From Kitagawia praeruptora (Eukaryota > Streptophyta > Magnoliopsida > Apiales > Apiaceae): a stretch of DNA of 64,000 bases. Below are positions 22,419 to 36,391 of the stretch, in pieces (positions within the stretch are counted from its first letter, which is position 1; each line of letters begins with the position of its first letter). Below the pieces are notes generated by a model that was not told the DNA's origin, did not search any database, and saw only the letters and a list, made by a program, of their open reading frames with translations. The translations under genes and the position numbers were made by a program. The DNA lies in the NCBI GenBank assembly GCA_037693485.1, contig CM075354.1:57645501-57709500 (forward strand), written 5' to 3'.

Positions 22419-25400
22419 TCATGACAAATCGAAAGATCCCTGTCCTTCACTTATAGCATATAGTAGTTTCTTGCACATGACTTCCTGTTACATCAGAAAA
22501 GGTAAAACAAATTAAAAGGACGAAAATCCTAACCACTATGAAAGCATGAGCTCAAACTTCATTTTGGTCTCAACTATATATCCCAGCTTTTATTAGGACG
22601 TCAAACAAGAAACACAATCACCACTAACCTTGGTAGAATAAGGAGGAAGCTTCAAGTAATTAGCACATGTCATCACACTTGGCAAATCATCATCAGCTGA
22701 TTCTGACATGCCGGCCACATTAGATGTGTTCCCAGCAGTTGATGAATGCTGCAACCAATAATCAAAATGTAAATTGAATACACCACGAAGATCAAAATAT
22801 TAATAGTAAGCATCATACCTTTCTCACGATAGTTAGCTTTGGATTTAGGGCTGCCAAACCACCAGGGGGAAGCCGAGGTGCACCGGTCACAAATTGACAG
22901 AAAGCCCGCTGCTGCTCTGGGGTAAATTCCCCCATGACCTCAAGTAACTGCAGACAACAAAATGCCGTTTCAAGATTAAAGTTCAAATTTTGTTTGGCAT
23001 GTGAGGAGCAAGATTCCTAATTTTACTCACATTGACAATTGCAGGGCTTTTTGCATTATAGCCATGATCAAACTTAATGTGATCTACAAGTGTCTCCATC
23101 TGCATAGGAAGAAATTTGACTTGTAACATCAGATTAATATGAATACAGACGAAGCCATAGTTACTAATTACTAATTAGGTGTTTGACAGACAGGAAATAA
23201 AATCACATCTCCTATTAGTAATTAGCTCACTGATCTTCAGGGATTTGACAGATTAGTTTTCATTATGCATTTAAGTTAATTGATCTTGTATTAATACTAT
23301 AGATATGTAAGCATCCTATATAAGGTCAGCTCTTAGTTGTAAATGACAGATAGAAATAATATACACAGAATTCCCTCTCCTGTTTGTTCTTTATTTTATG
23401 GTATCAGAGCCCTAAGGTTCACATTCAAACCCTCTGCACAAAAACACCAGCAGTAGCTTTATTGTCCTCTTTGCTCTCCGACGATGGTTACGACTGGTGA
23501 TGATGCTTCCTCTCAATCAACTGAATCTGTTCAGCAAACCAACACCTCTTCTGTTCATACTAGTAGCTCTATTGGGTCCCTCTATAGCCTTGACAACAAC
23601 TCTCTTCATATCACAGCCCATAAACTCGATGGAAAAAATTATCTGCAGTGGGCACAATCAATAAAGCTTGTAATATGTGGACGCGGAAAGCTTGGGTACA
23701 TCACCGGTGACCTTCCTGCACCACCATCAACCGACTCCAAATATCAACTATGGCAAGCTGAAAACTCTATTGTTCTTGTGTGGCTAATTAATTCGATGGA
23801 CCAAAAGATCAGTCGTCGATATTTATTCTTTAAGACCGCTAAGGAAGTATGGGATGCTGCTCGAAAGATGTATTCTGATCTTGGTAATGCATCTCAGATC
23901 TTTGAAATCCGCTCTAAACTCAAAGATATCAAACAAGGTAATCAAACTGTTACCCAATATTTTTCAGACTTACAAGATTTATGGCAGGAACTCGATCTCT
24001 ATCTGGACACCACTCCATTATGTGCTGATTGCACTATAAAAAGCCAACGGCAGTTGGAAAAAGAAAGAGTTTTTGAATTTCTTACGGGGTTGAACAGCAA
24101 CCTTGATGATGTACGAGGTCGCTTGGTTAGTCGTTCCCCATTTCCAGACACTGAAGAAGCATTCTCTGAGGTTAGACGTGAAGAAGCACGTCAACGTATC
24201 ATGCTTACTCCTACTCCAGAACAGCAACCTATCGAAAGTTCCGCTCTTGTTTCAAAATCAGTTCCACCATCACATGGCAGATCCAATCCCGACCCTCGAC
24301 CAAATCGTAAGGGAGACAGGCCATGGTGTGATTATTGTCAGCGTCATGGCCACACTTGATCTACTTGTTGGGAAATTCATGGGAAACCACCAAACTGGAC
24401 TCCTCGTCGCCAAAATGAAATGAAGGCATACCATACTCACATTGAAAATGGCACTGATAAGAGTGACAACACTGCTCTCCCTTCATTCAAAAAGGAACAA
24501 CTCGAACACTTATATACTCTCTTGAATCAATCTTCCATGAAACTTAAATCTGGTCCTGAGTCTCACAGTGCTTCAGTTGCACACTCTGGTAATTTCACTT
24601 CTCCTTTCGAAACACCATGGATAATCGATTCCGGAGCAACTGACCACATGACAGGTTTACCTCATTTGTTTGATTCTTATAGACCGTGTTCCACGAAATC
24701 TAAAGTCAAGATCGCAGATGGCACTCACTCACCTATTGTAGGAATTGGCACTATTAAATTATCAACTGGTTTAATTCTTAAATCAGTACTTCATGTTCCG
24801 TCTTTGCAATGCAACTTAATCTCTGTGCATAAATTAACCGGTGACAATCATTGTCTTGCTAAACTTCTTCCCAATTCTTGTCAATTTCAGGATCTTTCAT
24901 CGGGGAGGACGATTGGCAGTGCTAGGATTCGTAGTGCTAGGATTCGTGACGGACTTTATTTCTTTGAAAGACTGCATCAAATAAAAGAGCAACCTTCTCT
25001 GCATCATTTGGCTTCAAGTTCTGTTTCTAATTCTTGTTCGCAACATGTATCAAATTCAATTACTGATTCAAAGTCTAGAACAATAATGTTATGGCATTGT
25101 CGACTTGGGCATCCAAGTTTTTCATATTTAAAACATCTGTTTCCATCTTTTTTTATCAATAAAAAGGTTGCTGATTTCCAGTGTGATACTTGTCAATTTG
25201 CAAAACATACACGTTCTTCATTCCCAAAAAAAACATATACACCTTCAAGCCCTTTCTCACTTATTCACAGTGACATTTGGGGCCCCTCAAAGGTCAATAC
25301 TTCTCATGATAAACGTTGGTTTATTACGTTCATTGACGATCACACACGCATTACTTGGGTCTACCTACTGAAACAGAAGTCTGAAACATGTCAAGTCTTT

Positions 25401-28400
25401 CAAAATTTTCATCATATGATCCAAACACAAAACCAAACATCTATTAAAACACTTCGTACCGACAATGGTACCGAATATTTCAATTCCACACTCGGTCCCT
25501 ATCTCCTACAGAATGGGATTGTCCATCAAAGCTCACGTGTGGATACCCCACAACAAAATGGGGTTGCCGAGAGAAAAAATCGTCACCTTCTCGAAGTAGC
25601 CCGTGCTCTTATGTTCAATATGCATGTTCCAAAGTATCTTTAGGTGATGCTATCCTCACTGCTACATATCTCATTAATCGTCTTCCTAGTCGACCCCTTG
25701 ATTTCAAAACACCACTTTCTGTTCTTCAGACTCTTTATCCTAACATTTCTACAAATACTCTACCAGTCAAAGTGTTTGGCTGCACTGCTTTTGTGCATGT
25801 ACAAGCCCAACATTGGAGTAAACTCGATCCTAAGGCCATTAAGACTGTATTTTTGGGTTATTCACCTACAAAAAAAGGTTATCGGTGTTATAGTCCTCTC
25901 ACAAAAAAATCATACATATCAAGAGATGTCACTTTTTTTTAAAATACTCCCTACTTTTCTCCCACCTTGCTTCAGGGGGAGCCTGATAATCATCACAAGA
26001 AAGAAGCTCAGTGGTCATTGGGGTTTCAAATACCCATAGACACGATATCACCCTTAAAAATCACTTCTTTCTCTTCTCCAGAGCCTGAAATCTCTTTATC
26101 CGCTCCTGAGATGTCCTCTCCAGAGACAAAAATTGATCAAGTCTCTAATAATTCATCATCGATTAAAAACATTGAAAGAGAAGAGCATTCTCAAGATCAA
26201 AACAAACAGAAAGAGTTGCTAGTTTATTCAAGAAGAAAGAAATAAACAAGTTGCGAATCCTGACCGCAATCAAGAGTCCAAGAGTCCAACCCGGTGATGG
26301 AGCCACTTCTGTCAAACACTCAATCAGATTTGGATGTTCCCATTGCATTAAGGAAAGGAACTAGATCATGCACTCAACATCCTATTTCAAATTTCATTTC
26401 TTATTCAAAATTATCACCTTCATTTAAATCTTTTACTACTAGTCTTTCAGATGTTGTGATTCCCAGGAATATAAATGAAGCACATGGTATTCCTCATTGG
26501 AAAGCAGCAGTACTTGACGAATTAAGAGCACTTAAACAGAATGGAAAATGGGAACTAGTGGACTTACCACCAGACAAGAAGGTAGTATACCAGACAAGAA
26601 GGTAGTAGGCTGCAAATGGGTGTTCACTGTCAAATATAATGCAGATGGATCTATAGAGAGATATAAAGCTCGGTTAGTTGCGAAAGGTTTTACTCAAACA
26701 TATGGAATTGACTACACTGAAACATTCGCCCCCGTTGCTAAACTTAACACCATCAGAGTATTACTCAGCCTAGCAGTTAACCTAGACTGGGAATTGCATC
26801 AACTTGATGTCAAAAATGCATTTTTAAATGGTGAACTAGAAGAAGAAGTCTACATGAGTCAACCTCCGGGTTTTGAAAATTCTACCGGTACATTTAAAGT
26901 TTGCAAGCTTAAAAAATCAATCTACGGCCTGAAACAATCTCCTCGAGCATGGTTCAACCGTTTCCAGAAAGTACTTGAGAGGCTGAGATACTTACAAAGT
27001 CAGGCAGATCACACTCTCTTTGTTAAACACTCAATTAACGGAAAAATATCACTGCTGATTGTATATGTAGATGACATAATTGTCACTGGCAATGGCAATG
27101 ACCTTGAAGAGATACATTCGGTCAAAGAAAAGTTGGCAAAAGAGTTCAAAGTCAAAGATCTCGGTTCACTCAAGTATTTTTTAGGAATGGAGTTTGCTAG
27201 AAACAAACAAGGAATTTCCGTGTCACAAAGGAAATACACCCTTGACCTGTTAAAAGAGACTGGAATGCTTGGTAGCAGGCCTAGCAAAACTCCAATTGAG
27301 CTTGGAGACAAGATGAAGCTGAGTGCAGGTAATCCGGTTGATAAAAGAAGATACCAACAGCTGGTAGGAAAGCTTATCTACCTGTCACACACCAGACCCG
27401 ACATTGCCTTTGCAGTGAGTTTGGTTAGTCAATATATGCATGATCCGTGTCAAGGTCATCTTAATGCGGTATATAAAATTTTGAGGTACCTTAAACAAAC
27501 ACCAGGGAAAGGACTTTTCTTCAAAAAGACAACTGAAAGAAAAGTTGAAGTGTTCACAGATGCGGACTGGGCAGGTTCCATTGATGACAGAAGGTCCACA
27601 TCTGGTTATTGTACAATTGTATGGGGTAATGTGGTAACATGGAGAAGTAAGAAGCAAAATGTGGTTGCAAGAAGTAGTGCAGAAGCAGAGTACAGAGCCA
27701 TGGCGCATGGAGTGTGCGAAGTAATATGGATCAAACGCTTATTGCAGGAGTTAAAGATTCAGTATGAAAACCCCATTCAACTTTACTGTGATAATCAGTC
27801 CACAATAAGAATTGCACACAATCCTGTACATCATGATAGAACTAAACACGTTGAAGTGGATCGTCACTTTATTAAAGAAAAGATTGATGGAGGAATTATC
27901 AGCATACAATATGTACATACGAAACAACAGTTGGCTGATATTCTCACAAAGGGGTTGTCCGAGCAAGCATTTAGTTTCCTGGTAAACAAGCTTGGACTCA
28001 TCGATATCTATAGTCCAGCTTGAGGGGGAGTGTTGACAGACAGGAAATAAAATCACATCTCCTATTAGTAATTAGCCCACTGATCTTCAGGGATTTGACA
28101 GATTAGTTTTCATTATGCATTTAAGTTAATTGATCTTGTATTAATACTATAGATATGTAAGCATCCTATATAAGGTCAGCTCTTAGTTGTAAATGACAGA
28201 TAGAAATAATATACACAGAATTCCCTCTCCTGTTAGTTCTTTATTTTATTAGGTCCAATATAAATAACATGCTAAGGAACATTACCTTCCACAACTCTCT
28301 ACGGCCGCAAAGCAAATAGTCCAATTCATCTGGAGAAAATATTTGTAGAGCTGAGATGTCAAAGACCTGAAGGGAGAAGGATTATAAATACAAGTCAGAT

Positions 28401-31400
28401 CGCGAAACTGACATATGATCAAAAATTAACTCTTGCCTAAACGACCATACACACACAGAAGAAATAGGTGTAAAATAGTATCAAATTAAAAAACAAAAGT
28501 TCCGAAAAAGAGAGTGAACCTAAAGTAGATGGTTAAAAAAATGTTTGTCATGCACCAAAGACATACACAGACAGTAACACGCTCATAGAAGTCATAGTAT
28601 ACAACTAGGTATACAAGAGCACGGAAAAGAAGAGTGAACCTACAGCACATTCTTGACAACTGTATGCCATACACCAAATACATACACAGACAGAACTGCG
28701 CTCATTGTATTCAATTTGACGTATGCTGCCTAGAAAAGTAAACAACCCAAACAACCAGAGGTCCCTGCTAACCTGATTAAAGCCAGCCCTAAATGCCTCC
28801 AACTGTTTAAAGATCCCTACTCTTACAGTAGCATCAACAGCAAGGGAAATATACTCTTCCAAATTATTTATATCAACCTAAGGATTTCAAACAAAATAAC
28901 TATTAGAATATGAAGATGTAATATTGTGTGCAACACATGTGCTTGCAGACATTTAAGTGTCACAGGGCGTACCATCTCATCGCCTGGTTTCATAACGTAA
29001 TTAGGATATCCAGGAAGTGTAAAATCCAGACAAAGATCTTCTACTGAAGCCCCACGGAACCGTATATCAACTACTTTGTGATCTTGCCCTCTTGTTGATT
29101 CCAAATACTGTTTCCTGCAAACAAGGGCTTGTAATTCCAGCAGCGACTTCCCCAGTTCAGCATCGAAAGAAAGAATGTCATGCAAATTCAGCTCCTGAAT
29201 CATTTAAAAGTTATCAACACTCAACTAATATGAACCAACACATGACCTTGCCAAAAAAGATAAAAGTTGTTGATGAATAACATGAGAATGGCTTACTTGA
29301 CCAAGCACAAGCTTATAAAATGCAGTTGATAATGGCAAGTCCAGAAGCCGTCCATCTTGAAGAGCCTTGGCTATCACACGACCAAGAAGCCTAAAGTATT
29401 CAATTACTTTGTTCAGTTGACCAACCTCAGAACCATCAGATGGTGGCCAGGGCCGTGGGAACAACCCAAGAGGTGCTTGAATAAGATCTCTAGATGCCTG
29501 ACTAATATTGCTTGTCCTCTTCCCATCTTTCTGGTGGATTGTATCACCTTCTGCTCCTGATTTATTGTAGGAATTAGATCTCCACATTCCAAGTCCAACC
29601 TTCTGTAGGTCATGACTCAAAAGGGTGTAGAACTCCAAGGTTGGTCCTAATCCAGTGCCAACTTCGCCAAAATATTCTACTTCGAGAACAGCCTTTTGAC
29701 TAGAATACATCTCCATAACTTTTGCTGCAGACTCAAGAATGCGATTTCGAGATACACGAACTTTCTGCCTCTGTAATCTTCCAACCCGCACTTCTCTTTC
29801 ATTCATTGAACCATTACCATCTGCACCCTGCTGCTGTTGAAGTCGATGCAATGCACGAGATAATCCAAAAGCAGTAGAATAGAAGTACTGACGTCGGGTC
29901 TCAAAAGGAAACAAAAATGGACATGCTCTTGTCAACTGGTAACACCAAGATGGGAGACTCCCGCTACAAAGGGCAAGTGCATCTTGAATCTGTCGAGCTA
30001 ATTTCGGAGTGAGCTTACTATTGATAAATTCCTCAAAGGGAACCCTGACACCTGTCACAATAATCTCATCTAAGCTTGGGATCTTTCCTTCAGCAAAATT
30101 GGTAGTCGCTGCCTCAATACGTAAACGTTGTGCTAGTTGATTCAACCCCTCTAATACACGTAACAGTGCCAATATACCATATGATGGATTACTTTTTTCT
30201 AGATCACAAGGAAGCTCCACATGCAAAATACTATCTAAAAGCGATATCTGCTGCAACGACGAATTAACAGTGGTGTTGAGCACGGAACCCGTCCTTGATG
30301 ATTTACCAGGCGACGTAGAACTTACTGCCTCAACTGAAGCCCGGTCAGTTTGGCTGTCTGCTCTTTGATATGTGATGGTATATATATCACCCCACAGTTT
30401 GTTTCCATCACTAGAAACAAAATCATTTCCATTATATCTCTCATCATCATCCTCATCAAGGAAAAGCTGTCTCTGTACGGCCTGATAGATGGTCAGATGT
30501 CTATTCAGCTGCTTACCAGCAGCTGAAAAAATTAATTTGGGTTGCTCATTATGACCAAAGATAAGTCTTCCTTGTCGGTCTCTTGCTCCCCTGAAACCTC
30601 TACCATTTGAAGATGCAAGCCCAGCCATTGCAGCGGCAGCAAAAGACATTGCACCCCTTGAACCAAAAGAATTCCCACTCCTGAAATTAACAGAATCTGA
30701 GCCCTTATCTGTTGTAGCTCTGCTGCTAGAACCACGAGCTGGGTTTGTCTGGCTACTGCTTGGTGTTGGGGCAATAGGACTACTGTCGGTAGAATCACCT
30801 AATTTAACATCGTGCACTCTGTCAGGCGTGCAAAGAGGAAGAGAATCGCCTCTCAATAGCTACAAATACAACAACAAGTCAATCAATATATTCTAAATAT
30901 ATGGAAAAATTATAATGAATAGACAATAGATCTGAACATATTCTACCTAGTGAGTTGACAAGACACCGAGAGCACATATTTAAGAATTACTAATTTATTA
31001 TACAGTTGACATTTTTTTACCTAGTCCAATCAAAAATGGCATTTACTAATTTAGCAAAAAAAAAAAGCAGATAATAATTTGCCAAAATAGTTACAATTAA
31101 TAACACCAGTCACTAGATGACTGGAGCATAGCAGAAGTGAATGTTTGCAAGTGCTAATATTTCCTGCAGACGTATTAATGTAATAAAAAGGAAAGAAATG
31201 CTGAACAGGCATCAACAAACGACTCTTGTACATACATCATCATGGTCATCTTCGTCCTCTTCGGAGATATCATCATCTTCAATCACTAGAGCCTCATCAA
31301 CTTCAGTAGGAGATATGTCCATATCTTCATCCTAAAAGGTACAAACGTAATAGTGTTATAAGAAAATTCAAGCGAGAGAACTTCAACATGAGGGGAATTC

Positions 31401-34400
31401 ACAATAATACCGATGTAGATAATATCATACATGACAAGGAAAAAAAACAAGGACTTATCTCCTTCCTCACAAATATTTAAAATAAACTTGTACTTGTTTA
31501 GAGATCAATCCATTGGCCTAAAGGGCACTAAAAAATATTTTGTCAGTTATGTAAGCTATTTACTTCATTAAACTCGAACACAAGTCAAAGCTACAAAGTT
31601 GATCAATTATGAACTTTAGAATGAACCATTGAAAGAATTCAAGTGAACACCAACTACATGCCACAATACTTGGCCCTTACCGTGAGGACCTATAGATGCT
31701 GTAATATATACACCTAGATAAACGTATACCTCAGAAGAAGAATCTAGTTCTACAGGTTTCATTTCTGCATCTTTATCCAGAGCTGCTTTTCTACCAGCAG
31801 CATGTCTTGTCTGAGGTCCTCTTCCATCGTCTTGAGCCGTCTTCAAAACAGCTTTGCCCTTCCCTTTAGATAAGCTTGTGCTCCTCTCTTGTGATGATTC
31901 CTTCTTGGCATTTTCATTTATTACAATAGATGCTCTAGATCTTGTTGAATGACGACGCGTAGAATAAGCGGGCGTTGCAGTAGATTGTGATGAAGCACCA
32001 GCCCCGGTAGGAGCTTTTCCAGACTCAGAATTCCCAATAGACGCTGTGGACTTCTGTACAGAATCAGTTCGTTGTACTCGAGGCCAAAGGAAGTCTTCAA
32101 TAGCAGCTAGAGTCGCTAAAGGATCAATCAGAACAACATTTGAAGAATAATCACGGAGAGATTTTTCTCCTTGTGATCTACATAGACGTAACTTGAAAGG
32201 CTGAGACAGGGCACTGAGACCAGAAGAGAGACGGACATTACCACTAGATGACCTTGCACTATGGCTAAGTACGACAGGAAAACGCTCTGAGGAGGACAAA
32301 GCATCTTGAAGTTTTTGAACTAAAATACTCATTGGCACATCATTTTTTTCATGAACGCCTGAAGGAAGGGCAAGTGCAACAAATGATTTATACCTTCTAA
32401 TTGCTTGTTGTCGGAGCTTACACAGATTAGCTTCTGAGAATTTCTCCTTGGTAGTGTACCCACAGGAGAAGTAGTTCAGCAGAGCATCCACCACACCGCT
32501 ACCAATGAACTCAAAAGTGGACACACCATTCCCATTGCTTAGCTCAAGTAGCATCTCGGATATCACCCTAACCAATTTATCTTCTTCACTATCAGAAATA
32601 TTAGCAATACGTGGACCCGAAGCTCTAGATGTTCCTTTTGATTTAGTCCTCCTGTCTTGAGTACCAGCATTCAACCTTGAGCAAAGGTTCTTCAAATTCA
32701 AAAGATCATCTGTTACCCCCACGTCCACAGAATTCGTGCGGAAGTATTTTTCTTTGAAAGTTTTGGCACATGCACTCACAGCCATACGAATATTGGAGTT
32801 AACAGATGGAATTTCAGTTGCATTTGGTGGTGACCCAATAGTTGGAACTGAGTATTTGGAATCTTCTGCGGTGTTCACATTTAAACTTGAGTTGTCACCT
32901 CGTCTTTGGTAACGTCTCGAACGTGATGAAGACCCAGTTATGGAATCATTTGCCATCTCACATAGCGACGCCTGAGAGACCACAGTACTAGTAGATCCTG
33001 TTAATATTAATGCATCTACAGCATGCAATACACCTTCCCTTATGAATATATTGGAGAAAATTCCAGGGAGTTTTTCCATAAGAATATCCGCTATTTGAAG
33101 GGCAGGCACCAAAACTTGTGGATCCTTCCAAGCTAAAACCCCGGCTAAAAAGCTAAGCAAAACAAAAGGTAACATATTTACTCCACCACACTGAATCAGA
33201 CAATCATATCAAACAGATATTTAAGAAACACGTGTATACCTCGATATATTTGTTCCACTTAACAAGGACTGGATCATATCTGCACTGCTAAAGTACATAA
33301 GTTTCCCAATAACAGAAAGGCACTTGTGACGAACAGAACCATTCACACTAGATCCATAAATCTGAAAAAAAAAAAAAGAAAAAAAAAAAAGAGGAATGGA
33401 AACATTAAGTTGCAACCAATAGCAAAGAACGTAATCAGATCTAATTGTCTGAAAAATTACCTGAATTAGAACAGGAAGAAGGTCCATTCCAAATTGATGA
33501 AGAAGCTCTGGCTGTTCATTTAATAATTTCTCACGAGTAGAAATTTCATAACTGTTTCTGGTAGAATCTACTTGTACTTCAGAACTGCTAGAAGCAGCTT
33601 TCTTTAGATGAGAACCCTTTTCAAATATATTACAGTTTGCAGGAAGAGAAATAGTTCCTTCAGGTAATGGCGGAAGAAGTTCATTTGCTAGATTCACAAT
33701 CTCAAAAATCTGAGCCATGAGATAGATAAGATTTTAAGTATCCACCTACACATACGTATATGTTCCAACAAATAACCACTGTCCACTTACAAATATTAAT
33801 TGCCACTGATCATTGTTCACCGTGTTCTACTGGTAGCCCAACCAAATTACATTGCTAATATTTTTTCATAAACAGGCCGATATAATTTCTAATTCCTGTA
33901 TTTTAAGTGTGACTTTACTACTTTGCCATATTGGTGTATGCGCATATTGCTATAGAGTATGACAGTATGTAAATGTCAACGCCCACAAAAGTGACGCTAC
34001 TCAGAAATGGAAATCGCAACAATTACACTAGATAATATTGTTGAGTTTCTTACCCAACAGAAAGTGATTTAATTGCAGATGGATACGTAAAAGGTAGCCC
34101 GAAATAAAACTTAAAACTAAAAGATAGCGTCTACCTGCTCCGGTGGTCTGCTTAGAGCAGGGGTTGCAGACATGCCTGCGACAAGACCAGAACCTGATAA
34201 TATATTTTTAAGAATGCCAGTGATCCCCAAGAGTAGTAAAGTTTTGGCTCCTAGCGGTGAGCCGCTTGCACATGTTGAAAGCAAGTGTACCAATCCCTGC
34301 ATGCCTCTTAAGTCACAATCTACATATTTAAATTCAGAAGCGCATAACATGAAGTGATATGTACCGTATATGTGGATGTGCTGAGAGAAGCTTGGCCACC

Positions 34401-35872
34401 TCCGGAACTAGTGGTAGATATCAGTGTCGCTGCCTGCGTAACCAGCCCGTGATTGCACAGTTGGTCAAGATTATCAGAAGATGCTGCAAAAGCCTCGGTG
34501 ATTCTAGTCAAGCAGATGGAAGCATGCTCTACAACCTACAAAACCGAGACAGGAAGACGACAAAAATGCATAAACATCTAAACAAACTGTCAAAGTAACT
34601 ATTTGACAACCTATTAAAATCAAAGTAATTACTAGACTTTCAAACCTTGGCATCGTGATACTGAAGTAGGTTAGTAAGTATAGGAACCGCATCCATTACA
34701 AAGTCCGAAGCATCTGAAGGCAGCTTCTTACAAATATTTGCAGCACTAGATAATGCCACGCGCTGAAGAAGAAACAAATATCATTAAATGCTCAAATGCA
34801 CAACCAGACAAGCTTATAGGTTTATAGCAACATTCAAAAACAAATAACTTCACTAATTGAAAATACCTGGACTCCAGTAGAGAAGAAGTCAAGATACGAC
34901 AACACTGCTATCAACGCACCCGCGCGTAAGCAAGCAGTTGGGTGTTCCTGAGATATCTTTTTAAGAGCTTGTAGAGACTGTCCAAATCAATATCACAATT
35001 TCATTCAATACGATTATTAAAAGAAGCAATTCATTAAGACAGAATTTCAACCAATCATCATTTCCCAAAAACAATAAAGGACAAATTCTCACCTGTTCAG
35101 CCAAATCCATATACTGAATCGCAACCAACCTATTAACAAAAGAACTAACCGCACCATAATGCACAACAGCAGAACACGAAGACGGAAGCACATCACACAA
35201 ATGCGAAATCGCCCTAGCTGCAAGAAGCATAATATCCGGATTACTCTCATACCCCAACAACCCAACAAGCACAGGAACAAACGAATCCACCGGAAATGTA
35301 CTAAGCGAATCCTCCGTCCCAATCGAAAGCATATCACAAAGCTGAGTCAAAGCCTCAACTTGCTTCCCTTCCTCTCCCTCAGCTCTCAACCCAACCAAAA
35401 TCTTCTTCAACCTCCCACTCTGATGAGAACTCGACGCAGCTGCCATCGCTGAAGACGGAAGCAAATCATCCAATCCAGCTCCCAATTTCCTCAACAACCC
35501 TTGTAATGCACTACTAGCAGAAGTCAAATTCGAATGCAACATTCCCACACCATCCTCACTATCATCATCATCACTATCCTCCTCCTCATCATCTCGATTA
35601 TTCGAATCAATCTTTAACCCCAACATCCTCTCAACTTCATTTCCTCTAACCCTAACATCAATTTCCTTCTCTTTCCCTTTCTCACTCTCCTTAACTTTCT
35701 CCAAAACATGATTCTTGCCACGTCGACTCCGACCCGAACCCGAAGACTCATCCATTTTAACACTCTTACAACTATTCAAGATTGTTGAATCAAAACGACG
35801 GCGTTTAGAAGCACGAGTTAACACACCAGATGAAGAAGGGGCCTCTGCCCTTTTACGGCTACGAGTTTCCAT
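22419..35872 (-). CDS. UPL3: HECT E3 ubiquitin-protein ligase UPL3-like (KAKTUS), 17 exons
   Basis: This nuclear/cytosolic HECT ligase passes ubiquitin from E2 through a Cys thioester to substrates; UPL3 restrains trichome endoreduplication in Arabidopsis. Exons on the minus strand: 35872-35093, 34977-34867, 34762-34646, 34535-34365, 34296-34135, 33709-33461, 33361-33240, 33152-31730, 31331-31236, 30859-29297, 29194-28973, 28877-28773, 28366-28286, 23099-23031, 22947-22819, 22748-22629, 22484-22419. Together they encode 1861 residues (Arabidopsis protein about 1890). The start METRSRKRAEA is conserved; an in-frame ATG four codons upstream exists. Order: acidic/basic N-terminus, armadillo-like repeats (about 130-700, e.g. 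SALQGLLRKLGAGLDDLLPS), acidic stretch near 1055-1077, HECT from about 1445. Catalytic Cys is about residue 1828 (VMTCANYLKLPP) and the protein ends GSFDLS. Intron 13 is 5.2 kb because of copia G. No coding damage seen. Confidence 0.96.
23180..23398 (+). repeat. 5' LTR of copia G
   Basis: 219 bp, beginning TGTTTGACAGACAGG and ending TTCTTTATTTTA, with a TATA box (CCTATATAAGG) at about 23311. It has one extra T relative to the 3' copy. Confidence 0.93.
23399..23410 (+). promoter_or_regulatory. Primer binding site of copia G
   Basis: TGGTATCAGAGC begins at the base after the LTR and is complementary to initiator tRNA-Met. Confidence 0.93.
23484..28023 (+). pseudogene. Copia G gag-pol polyprotein with stops and frameshifts
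   Basis: The frame starts at ATG 23484 (MVTTGDDASSQ) with gag, including LDGKNYLQW and the zinc knuckle WCDYCQRHGHT. There a CGA-type codon has become TGA (24357-24359). The same frame then gives protease (WIIDSGATDHM), integrase (WHCRLGHPS, HSDIWGPS, RTDNGTEYF, QQNGVAERKNRH) up to 25643, where a one-base loss shifts the frame. More stops lie at 25940 and 26243. Near 26580-26610 a 20-bp tandem duplication (CCAGACAAGAAGGTAGTA unit) causes another shift. From there RT (LDVKNAFLNGELEEE, YVDDIIVTGN) and RNase H (STSGYC, SSAEAEYRAM, YCDNQSTIRI) are intact to TGA 28021-28023. Not able to make full-length Pol. Confidence 0.93.
28031..28248 (+). repeat. 3' LTR of copia G with preceding polypurine tract
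   Basis: 218 bp, beginning TGTTGACAGACAGG and ending TTCTTTATTTTA. The tract TGAGGGGGAG (28021-28030) overlaps the pol stop codon and abuts the LTR. Differences from the 5' copy: T/C at the ATTAGC(T/C)CAC site, T/A at TGTT(T/A)GTTC, and the one-base indel. Confidence 0.93.
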
Positions 35873-36391
35873 ACAAAAACCCACAAACCCCTTTAAATTA
35901 CTGGACTTAACCAGCGATCAGACATGATTAGATGTGAAAATTAGCTCATTTTAACACCTGGGGTTGTTGAATATGTGTAAAGATTCAATCTTTAGTGATT
36001 ATACATACAAGAAACTGTATGTAAAGGTGTGGATGAAGAGGCCTAATTGAGAAAAGATTGAATCTTTGGATGTTAATCTGCGTATGGTGAAAGCTTACTT
36101 ACCAGCCGCTAAAGAGAGAGATGTGTACACACCCAAGATATACAGCCCAAGAGGAAGGTGATGTTTAGCTTACATTAAAAAAAAACAAAAAAATCTACTA
36201 CTACTACACAGTTGAACCTACATGAACTAATAATCTATAAAATAATAATCCGTAATATTTTTTTCCGTCCCGACATAATGGAGACGGTATATTTTTACTC
36301 TCGATAAAGTAATAAACTTGATAAAGTAATATTTTTTCTCGATCTCAAGCGTATTACTTTAAAGAGGTTTGACTGTATATATTATATTATA
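35873..36391 (-). promoter_or_regulatory. UPL3 upstream region (promoter and 5' leader)
   Basis: About 520 bp separate the UPL3 start codon from a foldback element. No coding frame is seen. A C-rich leader (minus strand GGTTAAGTCCAG, then TTTAAAGGGGTTTG) precedes the ATG. I cannot place a TATA box with confidence. The proximal promoter is thus limited to about half a kilobase before transposon DNA begins, unless the elements themselves contribute. Confidence 0.4.

Larger units (their letters stand above)
23180..28248 (+). mobile_element. Copia G, young element in UPL3 intron 13, antisense to the gene
   Basis: This 5069-bp element has LTRs at 23180-23398 and 28031-28248 differing by two substitutions and one indel, a primer site, gag-pol and a purine tract. 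It is bounded by an exact TTAGG duplication (23175-23179, 28249-28253). Removing it and one TTAGG leaves a normal-sized intron of about 110 bp between UPL3 exons 13 and 14. The element reads opposite to UPL3, so its own poly(A) signal does not act on the UPL3 transcript. Confidence 0.95.

Noticed and set aside
23041..28366. Truncation of UPL3 by the copia insertion
   Set aside because: Exons 13 and 14 lie on both sides with good splice sites and correct phase; the insertion is wholly intronic.
35159..35452. 97-codon plus-strand frame opposite UPL3 exon 1
   Set aside because: It is a shadow of a real exon; composition is biased (R, N, T) by the sense codons and it has no family match.
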